Below are positions 54,503 to 64,000 of a DNA stretch of 64,000 bases, piece after piece. The notes beneath the pieces are model-generated. The model made no database searches. It was not told the origin of the DNA and saw only the letters and a list, made by a program, of their open reading frames with translations. Positions within the stretch are counted from its first letter, which is position 1. The number at the start of each line of letters is the position of its first letter. The position numbers and the translations under genes are program-made. The DNA is from Zygnema cylindricum (lineage: Eukaryota > Streptophyta > Zygnematophyceae > Zygnematales > Zygnemataceae): contig JBBHKE010001399.1 of NCBI GenBank assembly GCA_037447655.1, positions 62,001-126,000 of the forward strand, in the 5' to 3' direction.

Positions 54503-54989
54503 TGTTGAAAAGAGTATTTTATATTCTGGTCTTTTGATCATGGTCTCATTGCAGTCCTCATACTTGCTGTAGTCACTAAGGACTATCAAACAACCATGGC
54601 TAGCTCAGGCCGTCATAATACACAAGCTAAGAAAGAAGGGGGATAGCCCTCTCCAAACAATAAGCAGTTTCATGTGGGATTTGAAACACTGACCTCCAGA
54701 TGATCGCCGTTCGAATTAGCGGTCTTTTTTATCCGGTGGTCTTGTAGAAAGTGATACACATACACGATACAATAATTATCTAGTTATTAACAACGCAATA
54801 TATTACATTTAACTACTTACAGGACAGACCGAACATAGATATGTATTGAGCCACACGAAGTCTGAACCGCACGGATATTACGAAACGACATTTAAATTTG
54901 ACGGACGAAATCAAATGTCTTGATAAGAAAGACTTTTCTACATTTCATTTTAGACCTAGAAAATACTAAATGAACCATCAATTTCTACA
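54503..54989. repeat. Group A LTR debris in the satellite
   Basis: 54503-54928 (+) matches the first ~400 bp of the A6 LTR, starting TGTTGAAAAGAG. 54929-54989 matches, on the minus strand, the first ~60 bp of a group A LTR (TGTAGAAATTGATGG). The two face each other head to head and join B4. Confidence 0.78.
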
Positions 54990-56128
54990 TATAGCTGATG
55001 TAAAACTATTGTTTGATAGGATACTAGATAGCTTCTCTTAAAACCATATCAACTTCTACAACTGTAGTTAAAGCCAAACCTGTGCCGGTAGTCATAGAAC
55101 AATAGGTTATGGGCCTTTCCTAAAGAATTCCTATCCTCAATGGCTAAAAGTATGCTTACTCGGCAGATATGGTAGAATCTTACTTTGAAACTGCAAATTT
55201 ACTGGATAAATTAGATGGATCACTTGATGAAACGGATTCAACATGAGCCAAAAAGAATTCACAGGCTCGAAACACTATCAAGCTATCTCACTCAGAAAAA
55301 TTTGGTCATGTCACGACTCAGGCTGAAAAATGCGATTAATATTTGGAAATCACCCAAGGCGTTTAATGAAAAACCAAATGTTCAAGAGAAACTTCAGTTG
55401 GCAGGAAAAATTTGGATTACAAATACTCGGGGGGAACAATGGCAAAAATACACCAACAATTTTTGAGCTCTTATTAATGCACATGCTTTTGCTGGTGGAA
55501 ATTTTTCTGGATGCTAGCAGGCTGCATTAGTAACTAGAGGCCTCGTTAGCAGCATGAAAGATGCAATTGTGAAATTGAAACAACATGATAAGCCTAGATG
55601 GACACTACAGTTAGCAATCAATATTATATTATACGAGGAAGCTACATCTAGAGTACTTAGTGGAGAAAAGCAAGTAGAGGCTTTTAACGCAAATTTTGAT
55701 AGAGAAAATCAGTTTAATCAGTCAAACAAACAAGTTAAAAGAAATTAGTTTAATCAAAATTAGGGTGAGTTTAAGCAGTTCAATCAAAGCCAAAATAAAC
55801 AATTTTCTATTGCATGTTTTAATTGTTTTTAACAAGGTCATGGATATAGGTACTGTCCTAAACTTAAAAAGGCAAATAAGATTGGTTTATATAGGCCTTG
55901 CTAGCAGCAAAGTCAGTTTAACCAAGGCTTTTGAGGAGTCAGTCACAGTCAAATGCCATATTTTCAGCATCTGCAATTGAACAGGATGAATCACTAAGCT
56001 TTGGTGATTAAGAAGAATCAGAACAAACGATCAAGAAGAATCACAACAAGTGATCAAGAAGAATCAAAAAAGTTTGTTATGGCAGCGGCAATCGAGGGCT
56101 CAAAGGACGGCGGATGGATCATGGACAG
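54990..56128 (+). mobile_element. B4: group B fragment (LTR end, PBS, gag) in the satellite
   Basis: The last 115 bp of a group B LTR (54990-55104), PBS GGTTATGGGCC (55105-55115), gag, and the first residues of protease. It stops abruptly in the protease motif GWIMDS at about 56128, where satellite resumes. The flanks show no target-site duplication, so it arrived or was trimmed by recombination. Confidence 0.87.
55105..56128 (+). pseudogene. B4 gag
   Basis: VMGLS at the PBS, frames with NVQEKLQLAGKIW, an open stretch 55554-55748 (MKDAIVKLKQHDKPRWTLQLAINIIL), and zinc knuckle ACFNCF.QGHGYRYC, in which a TAA interrupts the loop. TAG codons at 55746-55748 and 55761-55763 stand at expected Gln positions; the first is in the same N-stop-F-N context as in B1 and B3. 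Ends FVMAAAIEGSKDGGWIMDS. Confidence 0.84.
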
Positions 56129-58861
56129 CGCTAACAAAGATATTTTAAACAAACAACGTTTGTTGTTCGCGCTCACAAAAAAAGGTAAAATAAAACCCAA
56201 ACCATATTTAAAACACAACTTTTTGTTTGTTCTAACAACAATATTGGCAACAAACATTATATATTGTTAGCGCTCACAAAAATAGTTCAAATAAACTCTC
56301 AACCATGTTTACAACTAAAATCTGATTTTTCGCTAACAAAGATATTTGTAACAAACAACGTTTATTGTTACGCTCCTAAAAACAGTAAAAAAAAACTTTG
56401 AACTATATTTGCTGCACAAATTTGTCTTTTATTTAACAACAAAAATATTAACAAACAAAGTTTATTGTTAACACACACAAAGAGAGTTAAATAAAACCTT
56501 AAACCATTTTTCTATCACAAATTTGAGTTTGCGCCAACGAAGATATTTGTAAGAAACAACGTTTATTGTTTGCGCTCACAAAAAGAGGTAAAATAAACTC
56601 TGAACCATGTTTTTAACACCACTTTTTTTTTTAATAACAACAATACTGGTAAGAAACACCTTATATTGTTAGTGCTCACAAAAGTAGTTTGAATAAACTC
56701 TCAACCATGTTTATAACTCAAATTTGTGTTTGCCCTAACAATATATTTTTCCAACAAACAACGTTTATTTTTTCGCTCACAAAAACAGTAAAAACAAACC
56801 CTAAATTATATTTGACTAAAAACCTTAGATAAATTTGTGTTTGCGTTTAACAATAAAAATATTAACGAACAAAGTTTATTGTAAACGCACACAAAGAGAG
56901 TAAAAATAATTCCTAAGCCATGTTTCTATCACAGATTTGAGTTTGCGCTGACAAAGATATTTGTAAGAAACAACATTTATTGTTTGCGCTCACAAAATGA
57001 GGTAAACTAAAATCCAAACCATGTTTGTAACATTACTTTTTTATGTAATAATCACAATTTTGGCAACAAACAATTTATATTGTTAGCTCTCACAAAAATA
57101 GTTCAAATAAACTCTCAACCATGTTTTTAAGTCAAGTTTGTGTTTGCCCTAACAACATTCTTTTGTCAAAACCATCGTTTATTAATACGCTTAAAAAACT
57201 TTAAAAAATTCCCTAAACAATATTTACTACACAAAATTGTGTTTGCGATAACAACAAAAATATTAACGAACAAAGTTTATTGTTAACCCACACAAAGAAA
57301 GTTAAATAAATATATAAACCATGTTTTTATCACAAATTGGAGTTTGCACTAACAAATCTATTTGTAACAAACATCATTCGTTGTTCGCGCTCAAAAAAAA
57401 ATTTGTAAAATATGCACCAAACCATATTTGTAACACAAATTTGTGTTTGCGCTAACAAGAATATTGGCAACAAACACTTTATATTGTTAGTGCTCACAAA
57501 AGTAGTTAAAATAAACTCTCAACCATGTTTATAAGTCAAGTTTTTGTTTGCTCTAACAATATATTTTTTGGTCAAAAACAACGTTTATGAATACGTTCAG
57601 AAAAAACAAAAAAAAACCTTAAACTATGTCAGTAACACAAATTTATGTTTGTGTTAACAACAATAATATTAACGAACAAAGTTAATTGTGAACGCACACA
57701 AAAAGAGTTAAAAAAAATAATAAACCATGTTTTATCACAAATTTGAGTTTGTGCTAACAAAGATATTTGTATCAAACAACGTTTATTGTTCGTGCTCACA
57801 AAAAAAGATAAAACAAACCCCAAACAATATTTAAAACACAACTTTTTCTTTGCGCTAACAACAATAAATGCAACAAACACTCTATATTCTAAGAGCTCAT
57901 AAAAAAATTTCAAATAAACCCTAAACCATGTTTCTATCACGAATTTGAGTTTGCGCTAACAAAGATATTTGTAACAAACAACATTTCTTGTTCGCGCACA
58001 CAAAAAAAGGTAAAATATACATCAAACCATGTTTGTAACACAAATTTATATTTGCGCTAACAACAATATTGGCATCAAACACTTTATATTATTAACGCTC
58101 ACAAAAATGGTTAAAATTTACTCTCAACCATGTCTATAACTCAAATTTGTGATAGCGCTAACAATATTTTTATGAAAAAAAACAACATTTAGTATTACGC
58201 TAAAAAAAACAACAAAAAAATCTCTAAACTATGTTAGCAACACAAATTTGTGTTTGCATTAACAACAAAAATATTAACAAACAAAGTTTATGGTTAACGC
58301 ACACAAAACGAGTTAAATAAAATTGTAAACCATGTTTCTATCAAAAAATTGAGTTTTCCCTAACAAAGATATTTGTAGCAAACAACATTTATTGTTCGTG
58401 CTCACAAAAAGAGGTAAAACAAACTCCGAACCATGTTTAAAACACAAATTTTTGTTTTCGTTAACAACAATATTGGTAAATACACTTTATATTGTTAGCA
58501 TTCGGAAAAATAATGTAAATAAACCCTCAACCATGTTTATAACTCAAATTTTTGTTTGCGCTAACAATATATTCTTGAAATGAACGATGTTTATTATTAC
58601 GCTCATTAAAACAATAAAAAAAACAATATGTTATGTTTGCAACACAAATTGTGTTTGCGTTAGCAACAAAAATATTAACCAACAAAGTTTATTATTAACG
58701 CAAACAAAGAGAGTTAAAAAAAAAACCATTTTTTTATCACAAATTTGAGTTTGCGCTAACAAAGATATCTGTAACAAACTACGTTTATTGTACGCGCTCA
58801 CAAAAAGAGGTAAAATATACTTTGACCCTTGTTGGTAACACAACTTTGTGTTTACGGTAAT
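56129..58861. repeat. Satellite array, block 2
   Basis: Same four-monomer unit. The TTTCTATCAC-type monomer occurs near 56509, 56923, 57324, 57729, 57931, 58335 and 58731. Spacing is about 400 bp except 57729 to 57931 (202 bp), where two of the four monomers are missing. Short open frames on both strands are by-products of the repeat. Confidence 0.92.
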
Positions 58862-60054
58862 TGTTGAGTTTGAAAGCTTTAGTTCTTAGTAGATGAGGCT
58901 ATGAGGGGAGTTTTTAGGACTTAGAATATTTTTGGCATAAGTCTGTGTAATACTTACCGTAATAAGTGTGACATTGCCTGAGTACAGATTAGTTTAGAGT
59001 ACCTTGGTTGGACACGCGTCATCACTTCATGATACGCAGGTACTCTGCAAATAGTAATGGTGAACAGCAGAAGACGTCGCATAATAGACAGACAGATGTA
59101 GATGATCCAACGAATGAGATACATAACGGCAATCTGGGAATGGTTCTGTACGGGACAAAGATTATGCGGCTGAAACGAATTGCGTCAACAGACGCGATTG
59201 GAAATGGGACCACATTGGGATAATGATTTAGACGCGTGTTGTCTACCGCGAAAATTTACTTTACATCTTACGGCGATCCGCGAAATTCGTAGTTGACTTG
59301 TACAGACGCTTACAGTCATTTGGACGGATGCGCCAATTGTTGACTAAGCAAGTGGCACAATTTATGTACGGCCCCTGCTTGTAAATATATAAAACATCTT
59401 TAATTTGTATATAGTGAATTAAGTTTTAGTGTTACAATAGTGAAATTAGATAAAAGTCATAGTTAGGGTTTGGACGTACCTCCAATATAGTAGGCGTACC
59501 GTTGACGTACAGTGTCTGTATTCCAATACAGTACTTAATTACACGTGTAGTTATTTTTTTAGTGTAGGGCTCAGTAGATAACTTTGTGAGTATAAATTGT
59601 AGGACTTAGTTTATTTTTAGTATCACAACTGAGTTTATCAAAGTAATGGCAGATAGTTTTTTTGCAACTTTGACCTGATGGTGTGATCACCCAAATTGAT
59701 TTTATTGTGTAAAACTTTGTGGTTATGTCTAATGACCTATAAACTATTTGTTTACGTAGTTTCGATTTGTTTTGTCAATTGAGTAGAATTTTGTGAGAAG
59801 TCTACTTGGTTAGTTTGACAAGCTGTCAATTGTTTTTGGGAAACTATGGAGCTTATATCTTTAGGATTTCTTTGTGGATGGGGCTTTAATTTTGGGAGGT
59901 TATGTTGTCTAGTATATAATGCATAGAGTTGCAGTTTGAACTACTTTTATTGATTGTGGAGTAATTTGTGTTGTGTGAAACACAACTGTAATTTGCGGTA
60001 GTTTGTGGGTGTCTTTCGTGAGTTATCCATGGCTGAAATAGGGTATGGACAACA
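58862..60054 (+). mobile_element. D2: group D solo LTR inserted in the satellite
   Basis: 1,193 bp from TGTTGAGTTTGAAAG to GGACAACA, flanked by GTAAT (58857-58861) and CTAAT (60055-60059), a 5-bp duplication with one mismatch. Similar to D1 over its second half, including TTTGACCTGATGGTG and TATCCATGGCTGAAATAGG. No internal region. Confidence 0.88.
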
Positions 60055-60728
60055 CTAATAACAATAATGGCAACAAACACTTTATGTTGTTAGCGCTTAT
60101 AAAAATAGTTCAAATAAACTCTCCACCATGTTTATAAGTCAAATTTGTGTTTGCGCTAACAATATTCCTTTTAAAAAGCAATGTTTATTATTACACTCAA
60201 AAAAATAGTAACGAAAAACCCTCAACTATTTTTCCTACAACAAATTTATTAACGAACAAAGTTTATTGTTAACACACACAAAGTGTGTAAAAAAATAACC
60301 CTAAACCATGTTTCTATCACAAATTTGAGCGTACCAGGTTTAAAACACAAGTTTTTGTTTGCTCTAACAACAATATTGGTAAAAAAATCTTACTATTGTT
60401 AGCTCTCACAAAAATAGTTCAAATAAACCCTCCACCATGTTCATAACTCAAATTTGTGTTTGCGTTAACAATATTTTTTTGTAAAAATCAGAGTTTATTA
60501 TTGCTCTTACATAAATAGTAAAACAAAAACCCTTAACTATATTCGCTACACAAATTTGTGTGTGCGTTAAAAATAAATAAAATAACGAAAAACGTTTATT
60601 GTTAAAGCTGTTAGGCTTACAAAGATATTTGTAAAAAACAACATTAACTGTTGCGCTCATAAAAAGTGGTGGAATAAACTCCGTCCCATGTTTGTAACAC
60701 AAATTTTTTTTTGCGCTAACAACAACAT
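60055..60728. repeat. Satellite array, block 3
   Basis: Continuation of the satellite after D2, with more diverged and partly rearranged monomers. The monomer near 60311 (TTTCTATCACAAATTTGAG) breaks off at 60330. Ends at the B6 insertion. Confidence 0.85.
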
Positions 60729-61717
60729 TGTTGTTCTATGACTACTTGCACAGGTGGAGCTGCATCAGTAGTTGTAGAAGTAGCCATGACTAAAGCAGAA
60801 ACAGTCAATAATCCTATAAAATACTAGACTTTGACTCAACACAAAGTCTAACCCACAAGTCCAAATTAAACCAAATTTAACAAATGTCCAAAACACTATA
60901 CACACTATTAATTCCCAAAATTACAGCTCAATTAATCCGATAAACCATATAATATGGAGTCTACAAGTTTCCCAAAAATTGCCCTTTAATTTTCCATATT
61001 CCCAAAACAAAATACTTTTTTTTTCTAGGTCCTATACTTTATACACTGAGTGAGTATATATTCCTTATTGTCCAATCAGATGTCTAAACCTGAAATAGTA
61101 GTACTGTACTGTAGTATGGCAGAGTACCTAAACTATACATCATTGTACCTAAGGTTATTCTAAACCCTATTCGCTACATTTTATTAAATAAATAGTGAAA
61201 CACTATTTATTAATGCTTAAACTACAAATACTTATTTTCCAAATATATACTGATATCAATATAGTTAATGTTGCTGTCCCTTAGTCAGCATTGGTCACAA
61301 AAGGCCAACTGAATGTTGGTCAAGTAGAACGAAACACTTAAATGCATACGATAAACTTAGTCACTTGTGGTCCCGGCTCATATCGCGGTCGTCAACCCAC
61401 TTTTCACCAATGGTTCACACTTGGTCCCGTACACAACCTTTCCGTGATGTCAGGTTCAATGTTCGCCCGTCTAATTCTTAAAGTTTGATGGTTCGATGCA
61501 TGACACGCGTATGTAGCCGTCAGCGCCCTTCCGAAATATTCGCACAATTTTTATATGACGGCGCGTGTCCTTGTAGAAATACAATACAATTTATTATCCT
61601 TCTGCTACTGTAACACTATTTGAGGTAAGTATTACAGCTGACTTAGACCAAAAATATTCTAAGTCTTAATCCTCTTCTCACAGCTCTATCAACAAAGGAT
61701 AAAGTTTAAAACAAACA
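60729..61717 (-). repeat. B6 3' LTR
   Basis: 989 bp on the minus strand, TGTTTGTTTTAAAC (61717) to ATAGAACAACA (60729). ATG first base 60787, exactly 59 nt before the end, reads MATSTTTDAAPPVQVVIEQ, the LTR-borne gag start. Confidence 0.88.
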
Positions 61718-62385
61718 CTCCGGTAAAACTTTAGACTCGGTTATTCACTTAGTCCAATAGAATCCTTGCACAACTTTAATTTTGGTGTAGGCGGAGCTTT
61801 AGTTAACATATCTGCAACAATCTTTTCATCAAGCAAATAGGACAATTTTATGACCTTTGGAAGCACCATTTCTCGAACAAAATGCAGCCTGATATCCATG
61901 TGGTTACACTTAAAATGGTGGGTGGGATTGGAGGCGATGGCAATGCCTGCCTTGTTGTCACACTAGATGACTTGAGGTCCGATCTGCATGTACACAAGTT
62001 CATGCAAGAGTGCCTTTACCCATAGAAGTTATTTGAGGGTAGAACTTGCTGCCATATATTCTGACTCTATTGTTGATTGAGTTGTGACATTTTGAAGTTT
62101 ACTGCTCTAGCACCAAGTGTCGTTTCCAATCCGCAGAACAAATCCAGTTGTTGATTTCTACTAGGCATGTCGCCGTAGCTAGCATCACTCTAAGTCTGTA
62201 GTTTCACTTCTCCTCCTCTGAGAATGAGTTTGAGGTTCTGTGTCCCTTCGTAGTATCTCAAAACCCTCTTTACAGCTTTCTAGTCTGATTTTTTTGGGTT
62301 CTGCAAGCTTCTACTTAGAGCACCAACAGCAGTAGCAATATCCGGCCTAGTGTAATTCATAAAAATATATGAGGCTACCTACTAC
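61718..62385 (-). pseudogene. B6 RNase H
   Basis: Broken frames with YFMNYTRPDIATAVGALSRSL, DAGxKAVKRVLRYYEGTQNLKLILRGGEVKLQT*SDASYGDMPSR split by stops, TAQSTIESEYMAAS (Glu), QVI*CDNKAGIAIASNPTHHFKCNHMDIRLHFVREMV and VADMLTKAPPTPKLKLCKDS. Catalytic residues are recognisable, but several stops interrupt it. Confidence 0.82.
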
Positions 62386-63111
62386 CTACCTGTATGGTTT
62401 AGAAGCCATAAACTCTTCCTCCCCTGATTTTAGACTTTCACGGACTATAATATATGAATTTGAGTCATCTCCCTCTAACATTTGCCTCAACTCAATCATA
62501 GTTACACACCCTTTTACTTCCTTCATTTCGAAATTTTCGAGCATATTCCCTATAGCCTCTTTTTGAGTCAGCATGATCTGTTTGTTCTTTTTATCTCTCT
62601 CTACAAATATCCTTAAGATATATTTGGCCTCACCAAGATCTTTCATCTCAAATATTGATTTTAAGGCTTTCTTTATACAGTTTATTTCATTCATTCATTT
62701 GATGATAAGTTATAGATCATATACATATGTAGCAATATAATGTTCTCCATCTTCCCCTTGTAGAACATACACAGAGTTATCTAAACTAATCCTTTTAAAA
62801 CCTAGCCCAGTCAAATAATCATCTAGCTTTATGATCCATTGTCTGGGGGCTTGTTTTAGCCCATACAAAGATTTTACGAGTTTGCACACTAACTTTTCAT
62901 TTTCTTTCTCTTGATACATTTCTGGTTGCTATATAGAGTTATTTTCCCCTAGCTCTCCATGTAAAAAAGTTGTTTTGATATCCATCCGATGAACTTCCAT
63001 ATTCTCAATTCCAGCTTGACTTAACAAAATTCTGACGTTTGGAAATCTTATAAATTGGGAGAAAGTCTCCTCAAAATTAGTTCCTTCCTTCCGGTTGTAC
63101 CCTTTGGCCAC
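62386..63111 (-). pseudogene. B6 reverse transcriptase with YVYD motif
   Basis: Frames 62386-62694, 62710-62919 and 62929-63111 together give GTNFEETFSQFIRFPNVRILL, MDIKTTFLHGELGENN, LYGLKQAPRQWIIKLDDYL, HYIATYVYDL (62716-62727, for YVDD) and FEMKDLGEAKYILRI. The first Asp of the catalytic pair is Tyr, the same change as in B5. Stops lie between the frames. Confidence 0.88.
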
Positions 63112-63308
63112 TAGTTTGGCCTTATACCTTTTAATGGTGCCATCTGGGTTTTACTTTACCTTGAACACCCATTTGCTGCCGATGGCTTTTCTGTTTGGAG
63201 GAAAATCCACCAATTCCCACGTTTGAGCCTCCATAATAGACTTCATTTCGTCATTTGCTGCCTCAATCCAGTGATTTCTTTCCGCTGATGAGAAGGCCTC
63301 CCGAATGG

Positions 63309-63998
63309 TTAGAGAATCCTATGAGGCGCTAGAGAATGTAAAGTGTGATCCTGATTGCAGACGACTGCTAGATCTCTATCCCCCATAAATTTGGAGGATG
63401 AGACCGATGGATGTATTGCGTTCCTTCTTTGTCTTGTAACTTGGCTTGTGTGATCTGATAGCTGTTTTGTAGGATCTAAAGGAGCAGTTATAGGGACGTG
63501 AGGATTTAAAGAAACAGGCTCCAGAAGTGGATGTTGAGGTACGTGAAAATAAATTGTCTTTTTTATGTCGAAAATGATATACTCCTGCGATGGTTCTTCT
63601 TTCTGTGTATCTGTCATTTTGAACATTTTAGCTGACTTATCTTCATCTTTTATAATTATGTTCGTGGACACAACTAATATTTGTTTGTGAAAAGCATACA
63701 CCCTATATCCCTTTGATTTATTATCGTATCCCATAAGAATACCAGGTGAACCTTTCGGCTCCATTTTCCAAGTATTTTGTGATGTGTTTAATATAAAACA
63801 TTTGCTACCAAACACTTTGAAATGACTTTTTTGAGGTTTCCTACCTGTCCAAAGTTCAAAAAGAGTATTGCTAACCGACCTTGAACCATTCATATTTTTA
63901 ATATAAACTAGACAATTAAGGGCCTCACCCCATAATTTCAGATCTACATTTTTATCTACAAGCATGGATCTAGCACTTTTTGTGATAATTCTTTTCAA
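63309..63998 (-). pseudogene. B6 integrase C-terminal half and linker
   Basis: 229 open codons starting just after the catalytic Glu motif (LKRIITKSARSMLVDKNVDLKLWGEALN, given here in part), then LFELWTGRKPQKSHFKVFGSKCF, PGILMGYDNKSKGYRVYAFHKQ, a linker, and HPSVSSSKFMGDRDLAVV. The catalytic core lies beyond the window. 63112-63308 holds the adjoining RT fingers block (KWVFKVK, TWELVDFPPNRKAIGS). Confidence 0.87.
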
Positions 63999-64000
63999 CC

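Larger units (their letters stand above)
60729..64000 (-). mobile_element. B6: group B copia retrotransposon, continues beyond the window
   Basis: Minus-strand element inserted at the edge of the satellite: 3' LTR 60729-61717, RNase H, reverse transcriptase, linker and most of integrase up to the window end. Gag, protease and 5' LTR lie outside. The pentamer next to the LTR is AACAT (60724-60728); its partner should lie beyond the window. Confidence 0.92.

Noticed and set aside
52180-60728. CRISPR-like array
   Set aside because: Repeats are contiguous ~100-bp monomers without unique spacers, in eukaryotic DNA; it is a satellite.

Overview
The window is AT-rich eukaryotic DNA made almost entirely of decayed Ty1/copia-type LTR retrotransposons, plus a block of satellite DNA. 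I see no host protein gene, no rRNA gene, no convincing functional tRNA gene, no operon-like organisation and no CRISPR array. The lineage cannot be fixed from the sequence. The gag-pol order (gag zinc knuckle, protease, integrase, reverse transcriptase, RNase H) is classic copia. The primer binding site (PBS) matches the anticodon arm of initiator tRNA-Met, the half-tRNA arrangement known from Drosophila copia, but this alone does not identify the host.

I sort the elements into related groups, with names local to this annotation. Group A has LTRs of about 0.9-1.2 kb: A1 1-3077(-), A2 5380-12511(-), A3 18391-21439(-), A4 and A5 LTR pieces, A6 21677-22691(+), A7 22692-24615(-), A8 24616-31086(+), A9 33829-36637(-). 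Group B has LTRs of about 0.8-1.2 kb: B1 15237-18037(+), B2 solo LTR 31093-32120(+), B5 36638-41555(-), B3 42374-48323(+), B4 54990-56128(+), B6 60729 to the window end(-). Group C is C1 33360-33828(-) and C2, about 48324-50552(-). Group D is seen only as two solo LTRs, 7001-8248 and 58862-60054. A short TRIM-like or SINE-like unit whose repeats contain a tRNA-like sequence lies at 32846-33358.

Layout: 1-12.5 kb holds A1, an empty AT-rich spacer and A2, which carries a group D solo LTR inside its reverse transcriptase. 12.5-15.2 kb is a gene-free spacer. 15.2-32.1 kb is a nested cluster (B1/A4/A3/A5/A6/A7/A8/B2). 32.1-36.6 kb holds low-complexity DNA, the TRIM-like unit, C1 and the internally deleted element A9. 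36.6-50.6 kb holds B5, B3 and C2. 50.6-52.2 kb has a 600 bp purine tract and a (GA)n run. 52.2-60.7 kb is a satellite array of about 100 bp monomers in a four-monomer, roughly 402 bp higher-order repeat, interrupted by B4 with LTR debris and by D2. B6 is inserted at its right edge and runs out of the window.

The most interesting signal is how the elements start translation. In every group with an intact junction, an ATG inside the 5' LTR opens a reading frame that runs across the LTR end and through the PBS into gag. The ATG is exactly 20 nt (groups A and C) or 59 nt (group B) before the LTR end. The terminal CA of the LTR plus the first G of the PBS form a Gln codon, and the PBS itself encodes Val-Met-Gly-(Pro). 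Other points of note are inactivating changes shared by separate group B insertions (reverse transcriptase YVDD to YVYD in B5 and B6; protease DSGA to ETGV/ETRA in B1 and B3; a TAG codon at the same gag position in B1, B3 and B4), the higher-order satellite with dyad-symmetric monomers, and the tRNA-like TRIM candidate.
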